DNA from: JACIYW01 sp014359745
GTDB taxonomy: Bacteria; Pseudomonadota; Alphaproteobacteria; Rhodobacterales; Rhodobacteraceae
Length of the DNA stretch: 64,000 nt
Reading direction: 5' to 3'
Assembly (NCBI GenBank): GCA_050433985.1
Contig: JBNPWE010000006.1
Location: 62,001-126,000, forward strand
The number at the start of each line of letters is the position of its first letter. Position 1 is the stretch's first letter. Both the position numbers and the translations under genes were made by a program. This document shows, piece after piece, positions 8,932 to 17,407 of the stretch. The notes beneath the pieces are model-generated. The model ran no database searches. It saw only the letters and a list, made by a program, of their open reading frames with translations, and had not been told where the DNA came from.

Positions 8932-9348
8932 ATGATATCGCCATTTCACACCACCACCCCGCATCCCGACAGTTGGCCGCGCCCGCCGGCCTGCCTGCCG
9001 CATGCGCGGCTGAACGATCCGCCGGGGGGCGCGCGGGTGGTGGTGGCGGGGCTGGTGCTGGTGCGGCAGCGGCCGGGCACGGCCAAGGGTGTCGTGTTCC
9101 TGACGCTGGAGGATGAAACCGGCGTGTGCAATGTGGTCGTTTGGGCCAAGGTCTTCGAACGCCATCGCCGCGCGGTCATTGCGGGGCGGTTGTTGCGGGT
9201 GACGGGCCGGGTGCAGCGCGCGGCCGGTGTCGTGCATGTGCTGGCCGAAAGGATCGAGGATATATCGGCCATGCTGGACGATCTGTTGCGCGAACAGGCC
9301 GATCAGGGGCCGGGCGATTGCCAGGGGCCGGGCGATTGCGGGCTTTGA
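8932..9348 (+). pseudogene. dnaE2: C-terminal remnant of error-prone DNA polymerase DnaE2
   Basis: A 138-aa frame whose residues 30-125 (ARVVVAGLVLVRQRPGTAKG…FLTLEDETGVCNVVVW…VHVLAERIEDIS) match the C-terminal OB-fold region of DnaE2 as I know the family. Intact DnaE2 has over 1,000 residues; the polymerase, PHP and finger domains are absent. The first about 30 residues do not look like DnaE2, and an SOS box lies immediately upstream. The simplest reading is that a deletion joined the SOS promoter of an imuA-imuB-dnaE2 cassette to the last part of dnaE2. It could still be expressed as a small OB-fold protein. Confidence 0.75.
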
Positions 9349-9393
9349 CGCGGGCGGCGAACCGGCTAAGATACCCGAAAAACCGGATGCCAG

Positions 9394-9930
9394 ATGATCC
9401 CCCACCCCCTGACCGGCCTTGCCAAAGCCCTGATGCCCGTGGCGCTGCTGGTGGCCTGTTCGGACCTGCCCGCACCCCAGGCCGCCCGCCCGATTGAAGT
9501 TGACCGGGTGTACCGCGCCGGTGTGGATGGCGCGCCGGATGCCGCGGCCGATACCTGCTGGGGAGAGGATGTGACCCCCGCGGTGATAGAGACGGTGACA
9601 CGCCAGGTGGCCGTGCCGCCAAAGACCGGGGCACCCCAGGGGGGCGTGGTTTACCAGACAGAGACCCATCAACGCATCGTGCGCGAACGTCAGGCGATCT
9701 GGTTTCGCACCCCGTGCCCCGAAACCATGACGCCCGCCTTTGTCGCATCCTTGCAGCGCGCGCTGGCGGTGCGGGGGTATTACAGCGGCGAGGCCAGCGG
9801 CCGGATCGACCGGCCCACCCGGCTGGCGGTGCGCGCCTTTCAAAAGCCGCTGGGGCTGAACAGCGGGCTTTTGTCGCTGAATGCCGCGCAACAGCTTGGC
9901 ATAGCGGCCTATGAGCGGGGCGATTTATAG
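9394..9930 (+). CDS. Peptidoglycan-binding-domain lipoprotein
   Basis: A 178-aa exported protein. The N-terminus has a signal peptide ending in a lipobox (ALLVAC, Cys about residue 22), so it should be a lipid-anchored envelope protein. The C-terminal 60 residues (FVASLQRALAVRGYYSGEASGRIDRPTRLAVRAFQK) are a PG_binding_1-like domain. The middle region with paired cysteines is unassigned. It stands alone between the dnaE2 remnant and a 500-base spacer. Confidence 0.85.
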   Translation: MIPHPLTGLAKALMPVALLVACSDLPAPQAARPIEVDRVYRAGVDGAPDAAADTCWGEDVTPAVIETVTRQVAVPPKTGAPQGGVVYQTETHQRIVRERQAIWFRTPCPETMTPAFVASLQRALAVRGYYSGEASGRIDRPTRLAVRAFQKPLGLNSGLLSLNAAQQLGIAAYERGDL

Positions 9931-10000
9931 GGCTGGTGATGGGGTGCGCGCGGTTCAGTGCGCATTGCGTTTCATCAGCCCCGCCGCTTGACGACACAGG

Positions 10001-10078
10001 AAAACGCCCGCCCCTTTCATCTGGAAAAAATACTCAACTTCCACGCCCGCCGTCCGCGCGCCGGTCGAGGGAACGACA
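10001..10078 (-). repeat. Interspersed GAGTATTT/GATGAAA element, copy 3 (reverse)
   Basis: On the minus strand it reads GACCGGCGCGCGGACGG… then GAGTATTTTTTCCAGATGAAAGG. It lies just after the lipoprotein gene. Confidence 0.7.
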
Positions 10079-10339
10079 CCGGCTGACTGAAATCAGCCTT
10101 CAAGGCCCGCTGTGGCGCGATCTGCCCCTGCGGGGTCAAAGCGCAAACAGGCCGCCGTCGTTCGGGTGCGGGGAGCTTGGGTGGGTGGGTGATGCCACCG
10201 GCCGACTGACCTGCCTGTTTGCCTGATCAGGTTTGCCCGATATCGGTTAACAAAACCCGAAGAAATCGGCGCATTTTCCAGAAAAAGGCTGAATTTCGCG
10301 CGCGACAGGCAAGGAATTGCCGGTTTGGCGGGTTTGCCC

Positions 10340-10359
10340 CGGATTTTCCGGAAAATCCG
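10340..10359. repeat. Perfect 20-bp palindrome
   Basis: CGGATTTTCC followed by its exact inverse, centred between 10349 and 10350, about 80 bases upstream of the membrane protein start. It could be an operator or a structured leader. There is no following T tract, so a rho-independent terminator is unlikely. Confidence 0.6.
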
Positions 10360-10439
10360 CCCTCCGGGCTGGCCAGCCGCGACCGGGGCCTGTACCCCGA
10401 AGGAAGGACGCCGAAAGCGCATCACCCGCAGAGAGGCCG

Positions 10440-10922
10440 ATGGCACTGGATTTCAGGCAAACGACACCCTCGCTGGCCCGGCGCCTGTTTCTGGCGATAC
10501 CGGCGGGGATCGTCGGCGAGGTGGTGTTTGAAATTTTGGCGCTGATCGTGGCGCCGATGCTGCTGGGCACGGCGATGCAGCCGGCCCTTCTGGTCGGGGC
10601 GCTGGCCGGGGTGCTGACCGGCGCGCCGATTTCATCTGCTTCGGCCTGGCTTGGGCACCTTCTGGCCGGGGCGGTGCTGTTTCCGGTGGGGTATGTGCTG
10701 TTTGCGCGCTATTTCGGGTTGCGGCCCTGGCCCCTGGCGGCGGTGATCTATGCGATCCTGCTATGGTTTCTGGCGCAGGGGGCTCTGGCCCCGATCGTGG
10801 GGCGTCCGTTCATGCTGGGCTTTGTGGCCTATACCTGGGCCTCGCTGGCGGTGCATCTGATCTATGTTCTGGTGGTGGCGGGCACGCTGCACCGGTTGCT
10901 GGGCAGCCCCCCGGCGGATTGA
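10440..10922 (+). CDS. Small integral membrane protein, unknown function
   Basis: A 160-aa protein with four to five predicted membrane helices (starting at about residues 15, 40, 68, 90 and 125) and short loops, with no recognisable catalytic motif. The start at 10440 has GAGAGG upstream. The open frame extends back to 10317, but that part carries the palindrome and is not membrane-like. It converges with purD. I do not recognise a named family. Confidence 0.75.
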   Translation: MALDFRQTTPSLARRLFLAIPAGIVGEVVFEILALIVAPMLLGTAMQPALLVGALAGVLTGAPISSASAWLGHLLAGAVLFPVGYVLFARYFGLRPWPLAAVIYAILLWFLAQGALAPIVGRPFMLGFVAYTWASLAVHLIYVLVVAGTLHRLLGSPPAD

Positions 10923-10952
10923 CCGGTGGGATTGACCGGCGGGAATGACCGG

Positions 10953-12260
10953 TCAGGGCGCAAGCGCCCGCCAGCCGATATCGGACCGGCAGAACCCGCC
11001 GGGCCAGTCGATGCGTTCCACCATTTCATAAGCGCGGTCGCGCGCCTTGGCCAAGGTGTCTGCGCGCGCGGTGACGCTGAGCACCCGGCCCCCGGTGGCA
11101 ATCAACGCCCCGTCTTGCCGCGCGGTGCCGGCATGAAAGACGGTTTGCAGGCTGGTGTCGGGCAGTTCCTCGACCCCTTTGATGGTGCTGCCGGTTTCGG
11201 GTGCTGCGGGATAGCCGTTGGCGGCCATCACCACGGTCAGCGCGTGATCATCGGCCCAGTTCACCCGCGCCTCCTCCAGCCGCCCGGTGGCGCAGGCCAG
11301 CAGCAGGTCAAGCACCTGCGCGCCAAGGCGCATCATCAGCACCTGGCATTCCGGATCGCCAAAGCGCACGTTGTATTCGACCAGCCGCGCGGTGCCATCC
11401 TCGATCATCAGGCCCGCGTAAAGGACGCCCTGATAAGGCGCGCCGCGCCGCGCCATTTCGGCAAGGGTCGGGCGGATGATGGTTTCCATAGCCTGCGCCT
11501 GTATCGCCTCGGTCAGGACCGGGGCAGGCGAATAGGCGCCCATGCCGCCTGTATTGGGGCCGGTGTCATTGTCATAGGCGCGTTTGTGATCCTGCGCGGT
11601 GCCGATGGGCAAGGTGGTTTGCCCGTCACAAAGCACGAAAAAACTGGCCTCTTCGCCGGTCATGAACTCTTCGATCACCACTGCTGCACCGGGGGCGGCA
11701 CCGGGGGCGGCATCGGGGGCGGCATCGGGGGCGATATCAGGGGTGTCGGCAAAGATCTGGTGCAGGGCGTCAACCGCCTCGTCGATCTTCATGGCCACGG
11801 TCACGCCCTTGCCCGCCGCCAGACCGTCGGCCTTGATCACGATCGGCGCGCCCTTGGCGCGTACATGCGCAAGGGCCGCGTCCAGATCGGTGAAGGCGGC
11901 GGCAGCGGCGGTGGGGGCGCCGCAGGCGGCGCAGATTTCCTTGGTGAAGGCCTTGGATGCCTCAAGCCGCGCGGCGGCGGCCGAGGGGCCAAAGGTCAGG
12001 ATGCCGCCATTGCGCAGCACATCGGCCACGCCGGCGACCAGCGGCGCCTCGGGGCCGATCACCACGAAATCGATGGAGTTTTCCTCGACAAAGACCGCGA
12101 CAGAGGCGCCGTTCATGATGTTGATCTGCGCGCATTCGGCGATCTCGGCGATCCCGGCATTGCCCGGCGCCACGATAAGGCGGTCGCATTTGGGGTTCTG
12201 TTTGATCGCCCAGGCCAGCGCATGTTCGCGCCCGCCGCCGCCCAGGATCAGGATATTCAT
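10953..12260 (-). CDS. purD: Phosphoribosylamine-glycine ligase (GAR synthetase)
   Basis: A 435-aa ATP-grasp enzyme for the second step of de novo purine synthesis (5-phosphoribosylamine + glycine + ATP to GAR). It begins MNILILGGGGREHALAWAI. VIKADGLAAGKGV is the ATP-binding loop, and the middle has DHKRAYDNDTGPNTGGMGAYSP. VEYNVRFGDPECQ holds the metal ligands. Next to the ATP-grasp B loop there is an extra Ala/Pro/Asp-rich stretch encoded by a 12-bp tandem repeat, which normal PurD lacks at this length. It is divergent from xseA. Confidence 0.96.
   Translation of the reverse strand: MNILILGGGGREHALAWAIKQNPKCDRLIVAPGNAGIAEIAECAQINIMNGASVAVFVEENSIDFVVIGPEAPLVAGVADVLRNGGILTFGPSAAAARLEASKAFTKEICAACGAPTAAAAAFTDLDAALAHVRAKGAPIVIKADGLAAGKGVTVAMKIDEAVDALHQIFADTPDIAPDAAPDAAPGAAPGAAVVIEEFMTGEEASFFVLCDGQTTLPIGTAQDHKRAYDNDTGPNTGGMGAYSPAPVLTEAIQAQAMETIIRPTLAEMARRGAPYQGVLYAGLMIEDGTARLVEYNVRFGDPECQVLMMRLGAQVLDLLLACATGRLEEARVNWADDHALTVVMAANGYPAAPETGSTIKGVEELPDTSLQTVFHAGTARQDGALIATGGRVLSVTARADTLAKARDRAYEMVERIDWPGGFCRSDIGWRALAP
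11686..11733 (+). repeat. In-frame 12-bp tandem repeat inside purD
   Basis: Four consecutive 12-bp units on the plus strand: two GCACCGGGGGCG, then two GCATCGGGGGCG. On the coding (minus) strand this encodes repeated Ala-Pro-(Asp/Gly)-Ala in the ATP-grasp region just before VVIEEFMTGEEAS. It keeps the frame. Confidence 0.9.
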
Positions 12261-12350
12261 TGTGCCTCCGGCTTTTCCTTGCCTCATGGGCGTTCTAAGG
12301 TGCATCGCAGGACCACACAAGCGCCCTTGGCGCCACTCGCCGGAGGATCC

Positions 12351-13904
12351 ATGTCTGACCTGTTCGAGGAACCGGCCAAGGGCCAGAACGCGCCCGAGTT
12401 CAGCGTTTCGGAAATTTCCGGCGCCATCAAGCGCGTGATCGAGGGGGAATTTTCCCGCGTCCGGGTCCGGGGCGAGGTGGGGCGGGTTTCCATGCCGCGT
12501 TCGGGGCATGTGTATCTGGACCTCAAGGATGACCGCAATGTGCTGTCGGCGGTGATCTGGAAGGGGGTTGCGGGGCGGCTGGCCACGCCCCCCGAGGAAG
12601 GCATGGAGGTGATCGCCACCGGGCGGCTGACCACCTTTGGCGGCCAGTCGAAATATCAGATGGTGATCGAGGATATCGCCCCCGCCGGGGCTGGCGCGCT
12701 GATGGCGATGCTGGAAAAACGCCGTGCCGCGCTGGCGGCGGAAGGGTTGTTTGACGCGGGCCGCAAGCGCGCGCTGCCGTCGCTGCCGCGGGTGATCGGC
12801 GTGGTCACATCGCCGTCGGGCGCGGTGATCCGCGATATCCTGCACCGTTTGCGCGACCGCTTTCCCTGCCATGTGCTGATCTGGCCGGTGGCGGTGCAGG
12901 GCGAGAAATGCGCGCGCGAGGTGGCGGCGGCGATTGCGGGCTTCAACGCGCTGGAACCCGGCGGGCCGGTGCCACGCCCCGATCTGCTGATCGTGGCGCG
13001 CGGCGGCGGATCGATCGAGGATCTGTGGGGCTTCAACGAGGAAATCGTGGTGCGCGCCGCAGCCGACAGCGCGATTCCGCTGATTTCGGCGGTGGGCCAT
13101 GAAACCGACACCACGCTGATCGATTTCGCCGCCGACCGCCGCGCGCCAACGCCCACGGCCGCGGCCGAGATCGCGGTGCCGGTCCGTATGGACCTGCTGG
13201 CAACGCTGGATGCGCTGGGCGCGCGGCTGGGCCATGCCGTCAGCCGCCTGAATACCGAACGCGGGCGCAGGCTGCGCGATCTGATCCGGGCGCTGCCCCG
13301 GCCCGAGGCGCTGGTGGGGCAGGCGGCGCAGCGGCTTGATCTATGGGGCGGGCGGCTGCCGCCCGCGTTGCGCGCATCGGTGCAGGCGCGGCGATTGCGG
13401 CTGTCGGACGTATCGGCGGGGTTGCGGCCCGCAACGGTACAGGCGGGATTGCGCGACCGGGGCCGGGCGCTTGGCGCCCTGGGCGCGCGGCTGGCGCCGG
13501 GGCTGGCGCGGGCGCAGGCCGAGCGGGCGCGGGCGCTGGACAAACTGGGCGCGCGGCTGGTGCCCGATCTTCTGGCGCGCGGACTGGATCGGCACCGGCA
13601 GGCGCTTGACCAGCTTGGGGTGCGGTTTGCGGCGCGCGCCGAGGCGCAGGTGAGCGGATGGCGCACTCGTCTGGACGCGCTGGAGCGGCTACGCCAGACG
13701 CTGGGGTATGAGGAAACGCTGCGCCGGGGCTATGCGGTGGTTCGGGTCGGCAAGACGGTTGTCACAACGGCAGAGGCGGCGGGTGCGGCGGCGGCGTTGG
13801 AAATCCAGTTCCAGGATGGGCGCCTTGCGGTCATGCGACGGGGCGCCGCGCCCGCCCCGCGCAAACCGGCCTCCAAGCCAAAGGGGCAGGGCGATCTGTT
13901 CTGA
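12351..13904 (+). CDS. xseA: Exodeoxyribonuclease VII large subunit
   Basis: A 517-aa XseA, the large subunit of the ssDNA exonuclease ExoVII (with XseB). The N-terminal OB fold (SEISGAIKRVIEGEFSRVRV…GHVYLDLKDD) is followed by the catalytic core (RVIGVVTSPSGAVIRDILHRL…ARGGGSIEDLWGFNEE…SAVGHETDTTLID). Next comes a long Arg/Ala/Leu-rich coiled-coil arm, then the C-terminal RGYAVVRV segment. The start at 12351 follows GGAGG. The usual partner xseB is not in the window. Confidence 0.96.
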   Translation: MSDLFEEPAKGQNAPEFSVSEISGAIKRVIEGEFSRVRVRGEVGRVSMPRSGHVYLDLKDDRNVLSAVIWKGVAGRLATPPEEGMEVIATGRLTTFGGQSKYQMVIEDIAPAGAGALMAMLEKRRAALAAEGLFDAGRKRALPSLPRVIGVVTSPSGAVIRDILHRLRDRFPCHVLIWPVAVQGEKCAREVAAAIAGFNALEPGGPVPRPDLLIVARGGGSIEDLWGFNEEIVVRAAADSAIPLISAVGHETDTTLIDFAADRRAPTPTAAAEIAVPVRMDLLATLDALGARLGHAVSRLNTERGRRLRDLIRALPRPEALVGQAAQRLDLWGGRLPPALRASVQARRLRLSDVSAGLRPATVQAGLRDRGRALGALGARLAPGLARAQAERARALDKLGARLVPDLLARGLDRHRQALDQLGVRFAARAEAQVSGWRTRLDALERLRQTLGYEETLRRGYAVVRVGKTVVTTAEAAGAAAALEIQFQDGRLAVMRRGAAPAPRKPASKPKGQGDLF

Positions 13905-13924
13905 ACCCGCGCGCATGAGGCGGG

Positions 13925-13968
13925 CCGGGGATGCGTATTTTTTCCAAGATGAAAGGGAAAGAGCGCGC
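13925..13968 (+). repeat. Interspersed GTATTTT/GATGAAA element, copy 4
   Basis: GCGTATTTTTTCCAAGATGAAAGGGAAAGAG at about 13933-13963, in the gap between the convergent xseA and pncC genes. The core matches the other copies. Confidence 0.65.
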
Positions 13969-13981
13969 GCTTGGGTCGGTT

Positions 13982-14464
13982 TCAGCGCGCCGCGTCCAGG
14001 CGTTTGATCAGGAGGTTCAGGGCATGGGCGACGGTGGCCTTGCGCACGGCTGCGCGGCCCAGGGCGCCGAAATCATGGGTTTCGGTCGTTGGCGCGCCGC
14101 CGCGCATCATCACGCCGAAACAGACGCGGCCTTCGGGTTTGCTGCCCGATGCGCCCGGCCCGGCCACGCCGGTGACGGCCACGGCCAGATCGGCGGCGGA
14201 ATGTGCCAGCGCGCCCGCGACCATTTCGGCGGCGGTTTCCTCGGACACCGCGCCGTGGCGCGCGATGGTGTCGGGGCTGACGCCGAGAAGGTCGGATTTC
14301 GCGATGTTCGAATAGGTCACGAACCCGCGGTCGAACACATCCGACGATCCGGGGATATCGGTGATCGCGGCCGAGATCAGCCCGCCGGTGCAGCTTTCGG
14401 CGGTGGCGATGTGCAGGCCTTTGGCGCGGGCGGTTTCAAGCAGGGTCTGGGCGAGGGGGATCAT
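13982..14464 (-). CDS. pncC: CinA-family nicotinamide-nucleotide amidohydrolase
   Basis: A 160-aa stand-alone CinA C-terminal domain, which deamidates NMN to NaMN in pyridine nucleotide recycling. The signature TAESCTGGLISAAITDIPGSS is near residue 21, and VTYSNIAKSDLLGV and AVTGVAGPGASGSKPEG follow. It overlaps pgpA by ATGA, so it is the third gene of the ispDF-pgpA-pncC operon, an arrangement I associate with Rhodobacterales. Confidence 0.93.
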   Translation of the reverse strand: MIPLAQTLLETARAKGLHIATAESCTGGLISAAITDIPGSSDVFDRGFVTYSNIAKSDLLGVSPDTIARHGAVSEETAAEMVAGALAHSAADLAVAVTGVAGPGASGSKPEGRVCFGVMMRGGAPTTETHDFGALGRAAVRKATVAHALNLLIKRLDAAR

Positions 14465-14952
14465 TTCATCAACACTCCATGGGCAAGGCCCGCGCCGGCG
14501 ATGCCGACGAGGGCCGCGAAAATTCCGGCAATCACATCATCGAGCATCACCCCGAGCGCGGTTGCCTTGCGATCGGCCCAGCCGATGGGGCCGGGTTTCC
14601 AGATGTCGAACAGGCGAAACGCCAGGAACGCCACCACCCAGCCGGGCCAGAGCCGGGTGATATCGACGCCATTGGCCCATGCCCCGGCAGAGACGGGCAA
14701 TAGCGAGACCCATTGGCCCACCACCTCGTCGATGACGATCTCGGAAGGGTCGTGATCGGGCTGGCCCAGGGTTTCGCGGTGGGTGGCCCACCAGCCGACA
14801 AAAAAGACCACGACGGTGGCAAGTGCGAGCGCCGGAAAGCCGCCCGTTTGGTGCAAGGCCCAGGCGATCGGCAGCGCGGCAAGCGACCCCCAGGTGCCCG
14901 GCGCCGGGCGCAGCAGGCCGACATAAAGGAAGGTTGCGATCACGCGGGTCAT
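14461..14952 (-). CDS. pgpA: Phosphatidylglycerophosphatase A
   Basis: A 163-aa membrane phosphatase that converts phosphatidylglycerophosphate to phosphatidylglycerol. It begins with ATFLYVGLLRPAPGTWGSLAALP and carries the metal-binding IVIDEVVGQWVSLL; about four membrane segments are visible, and RLFDIWKPGPIGWAD follows. It overlaps both neighbours by ATGA, so translation of ispDF, pgpA and pncC is coupled. Confidence 0.95.
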   Translation of the reverse strand: MTRVIATFLYVGLLRPAPGTWGSLAALPIAWALHQTGGFPALALATVVVFFVGWWATHRETLGQPDHDPSEIVIDEVVGQWVSLLPVSAGAWANGVDITRLWPGWVVAFLAFRLFDIWKPGPIGWADRKATALGVMLDDVIAGIFAALVGIAGAGLAHGVLMK

Positions 14953-16103
14953 GGGCGCACCAGCGTCGCGGTGGCAAGTGCCGCGATCCCCTCTTCCCGA
15001 CCGGCAAAACCGAGGCGTTCGGTGGTGGTGGCCTTGACGCTGATGCGGGTGATGTCGACCGACAGAAGCCGCGCCAGTTCGGCGCGCATCGCGCCCGCAT
15101 GCGGGCCGATCCTTGGCTGTTCGCAGATCAGCGTCACATCGGCATGGGTCAGCGCAAAGCCGCTTTCACGCGCAAGGGAAATCGCATGGGTCAGGAAGAT
15201 ATGGCTGGCGGCGCCTTTCCAGCGTGGATCAGAGGGCGGAAAATGCTGGCCGATATCGCCCATCGCCTGCGCGCCGTAAATCGCATCGCTTAGCGCGTGC
15301 ATGCCGACATCGGCATCCGAATGCCCCTGAAGCCCGCGCGGGAAGGCGATGCGCTGCCCGCAAAGCCAGAGGTGATCGCCCGGCCCGAAACGGTGCACGT
15401 CAAAGCCGTTGCCGGTGCGGATATCCATGGGCGGGCCTTTCGCGGTTCGGGCGGCCAACAGGCGTTCGGCGCGGGGGAAATCATCCGGCCAGGTCAGTTT
15501 CAGGTTGTCTTCGTCGCCCGCGACGATGGCCACGTCAAGCCCGGCGGCGCGCGCCACCTCGACATCATCGGCGGCGGCGGTGGTGCTGTGGGCCTCATGC
15601 GCGTCAAGGATGGCGGGAAAGGCGAAGCCCTGCGGGGTTTGCGCGCGAAACAGGCCCGCGCGGGGAAGGGTGCCGGTGACGGTGGCGCCGCCCCGCCAAA
15701 GCGCATCGGTGACCGCAAGCGCGGGCGCGACGCCCGGATGGGTTTCAAGGGCACCCAGAACCCGCGAGATGACCGCGTGAGAGACAAGGGGCCGCGCCCC
15801 GTCATGGATCAGAACCCGCGTGGTATCGGTGCCCCTGAGCGCGCGCAAGGCATTGCGCACCGAGGCGGCGCGATCCGCCCCGCCGACAACAACGCTGGTG
15901 CGCGGCCCGAGCAGTGATGCTGCAAGGGCGCGATCATCGGGGTGGATGACCAGGATGATCCGGGAAATATCGGCGCGTTCGGCAAAAGCGGCAAGCGCAT
16001 GGGCCAGGACCGGGCGCCCGGCAAGCAGGCGCCATTGCTTGGGGCATTCCCCCCCGGCGCGGGTGCCGCGCCCGGCGGCGGTCAGGATGGCGGCTGTGGT
16101 CAT
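14949..16103 (-). CDS. ispDF: Bifunctional IspD/IspF (MEP-pathway enzyme)
   Basis: A 384-aa fusion of 2-C-methyl-D-erythritol 4-phosphate cytidylyltransferase (residues 1 to about 215; AAILTAAGRGTRAGGECPKQW, VLIHDGARPLV, TPQGF) and MECDP synthase (about 225-384; GNGFDVHRFGPGDHLWLCG, GHSDADVGMHALSDA). The two steps of isoprenoid precursor synthesis are non-consecutive in the pathway. The fusion is common in alphaproteobacteria. The start at 16103 matches the conserved MTTAAILTAAG. It is divergent from the dus-ntr operon. Confidence 0.96.
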   Translation of the reverse strand: MTTAAILTAAGRGTRAGGECPKQWRLLAGRPVLAHALAAFAERADISRIILVIHPDDRALAASLLGPRTSVVVGGADRAASVRNALRALRGTDTTRVLIHDGARPLVSHAVISRVLGALETHPGVAPALAVTDALWRGGATVTGTLPRAGLFRAQTPQGFAFPAILDAHEAHSTTAAADDVEVARAAGLDVAIVAGDEDNLKLTWPDDFPRAERLLAARTAKGPPMDIRTGNGFDVHRFGPGDHLWLCGQRIAFPRGLQGHSDADVGMHALSDAIYGAQAMGDIGQHFPPSDPRWKGAASHIFLTHAISLARESGFALTHADVTLICEQPRIGPHAGAMRAELARLLSVDITRISVKATTTERLGFAGREEGIAALATATLVRP

Positions 16104-16300
16104 CGGGGCCTGCGACTGGTTTGGCCCCGTCTTAGGCGCTGCCGCGTTCCGGGGCAAGGTGGCGGCAGCACCGGGGTAATGTGCTTATTTTTTAGGCAAA
16201 GTGACGGATTGCACAAATTCCGGGCAAATCCCGGCGGCGTGGCGATTGCAAGGCGGGCCCTGTGGCCTTAGGTGAGGCGAAAGAAGAAGGAACCTGCCCC

Positions 16301-17407
16301 GTGTCGCGACACCCCCTGCCGTTTGGTCCTGTGCCCCCCGTTCTGCTTGCGCCGATGGCGGGGATCACCGATCTGCCGTTTCGTCGGCTGGTCGCGCGGT
16401 TTGGCGCGGGGCTGGTGGTGTCGGAAATGGTTGCCTGCCGCGAGGTGGTGACGGCGCGCCCCTCAAAGCGGGCGCGGGCGCGTATGGAACTGGGCGCGCA
16501 GGATGCGGCCACCGCGGTGCAAATCGCCGGGTGCGACGCGCATTGGATGGCCGAGGCGGCACGGCTGGCCGAAGGCATGGGCGCGCGGATCGTCGATATC
16601 AACATGGGCTGCCCGGCGAAAAAGGTGACGGGGGGGCAATCGGGATCGGCGCTGATGCGCACACCCGATCTGGCGCTGCGCCTGATCGAGGCGGTGGTGG
16701 CGGCGGTATCGGTGCCGGTGACGTTGAAATGTCGGCTGGGCTGGGATCTGGAAAGCCTCAATGCCGATGCGATCGCCCGGCAGGCCGAAGCGGCGGGTGT
16801 GGCGATGATCACCGTGCACGGGCGCACGCGCAACCAGTTCTACAACGGCGAGGCCGATTGGGCGGCGATTGCGCGGGTGCGCGATGCGGTGCGGGTGCCG
16901 GTGATCGCCAATGGCGATATCGTTGACGTGGGCACCGGGGCCGCGGCGTTGCGGGCCTCGGGGGCCGAAGGGGTGATGGTGGGGCGCGGTGCGCGCGGCG
17001 CGCCGTGGCGGCTGGCCGAAATCGCCGCGGGACTGTACGGCGCCCCGGCACCCGATGTGCCAAAGGGCGCGGCGCTGGGGGATATGGTGGCCGGGCATTA
17101 CGAGGCGATGCTGGGGTTTTACGGGGTGGACCTGGGGCTGCGGGTGGCGCGCAAGCATCTGGGCTGGTATCTGGACGGGGCCGGGGTGGGGGACGAACAG
17201 CGCCGCGCCATCCTGACCGGCGAGACGCCTGCGAGGGTTCTGGAGGGAATAGGTCGGGCATTTGCACCTGCGGCGGGCGGTGATGCGCCTGCGGCGGGCG
17301 GGGAAAGGGGGCTTTCCGCCCCCTCTTGCGCTGACGCGCAATTCACCCCCGAGAGTATTTGCGCCAAGGGGATGGGCAAGGGGGGCGCTTTGCGCAGTGC
17401 CGCATGA
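16301..17407 (+). CDS. dusB: tRNA-dihydrouridine synthase (NifR3 type)
   Basis: A 368-aa FMN-dependent enzyme that reduces uridine to dihydrouridine in tRNA D-loops. Motifs: VLLAPMAGITDLPFRRL, DINMGCPAKKVT (catalytic Cys), ITVHGRTRNQFYNG and VIANGDI. The GTG at 16301 is preferred because AAGAAGGAA lies upstream; the frame is open to 16262. In Rhodobacter this gene was named nifR3 because it heads the ntrBC operon. The last about 45 residues are odd: two APAAGGD/E repeats, a GGAAAG/CTTTCC hairpin and a copy of the interspersed element, so the tail appears to be former intergenic DNA. Confidence 0.93.
   Translation: MSRHPLPFGPVPPVLLAPMAGITDLPFRRLVARFGAGLVVSEMVACREVVTARPSKRARARMELGAQDAATAVQIAGCDAHWMAEAARLAEGMGARIVDINMGCPAKKVTGGQSGSALMRTPDLALRLIEAVVAAVSVPVTLKCRLGWDLESLNADAIARQAEAAGVAMITVHGRTRNQFYNGEADWAAIARVRDAVRVPVIANGDIVDVGTGAAALRASGAEGVMVGRGARGAPWRLAEIAAGLYGAPAPDVPKGAALGDMVAGHYEAMLGFYGVDLGLRVARKHLGWYLDGAGVGDEQRRAILTGETPARVLEGIGRAFAPAAGGDAPAAGGERGLSAPSCADAQFTPESICAKGMGKGGALRSAA
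17345..17385 (+). repeat. GAGTATTT element, copy 5, inside the 3' end of dusB
   Basis: CGAGAGTATTTGCGCCAAGGGGATGGGCAAGG at about 17350-17381 resembles the interspersed element and is translated as part of the dusB tail. It is preceded by a short hairpin at 17302-17317 and a 14-bp direct repeat at 17267 and 17288. Confidence 0.6.

Larger units (their letters stand above)
9931..10439. other. 509-base intergenic region with several inverted repeats
   Basis: I find no convincing gene. It holds a reverse copy of the GAGTATTT element (10001-10078), a hairpin GGCTGA-N6-TCAGCC at 10081-10098 and a perfect 20-bp palindrome at 10340-10359. The ribosome-binding site GAGAGG of the next gene lies at 10431-10436. 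Confidence 0.7.

Noticed and set aside
8752..9891. Minus-strand frame of 379 codons opposite the dnaE2 remnant and lipoprotein gene
   Set aside because: Composition is that of a high-GC shadow (His/Arg/Gly/Pro), and the forward strand has recognisable proteins.
10926..12350. Forward frame continuous with xseA, extending back across purD
   Set aside because: The extension is antisense to purD and Gly/Arg/Ala-rich. xseA has a good start with GGAGG at 12351.
16104..16300. NtrC binding sites upstream of dusB
   Set aside because: The divergent spacer has an A/T-rich stretch and TTGCACAAATTCCGGGCAA, but I could not find a paired site convincing enough to annotate.
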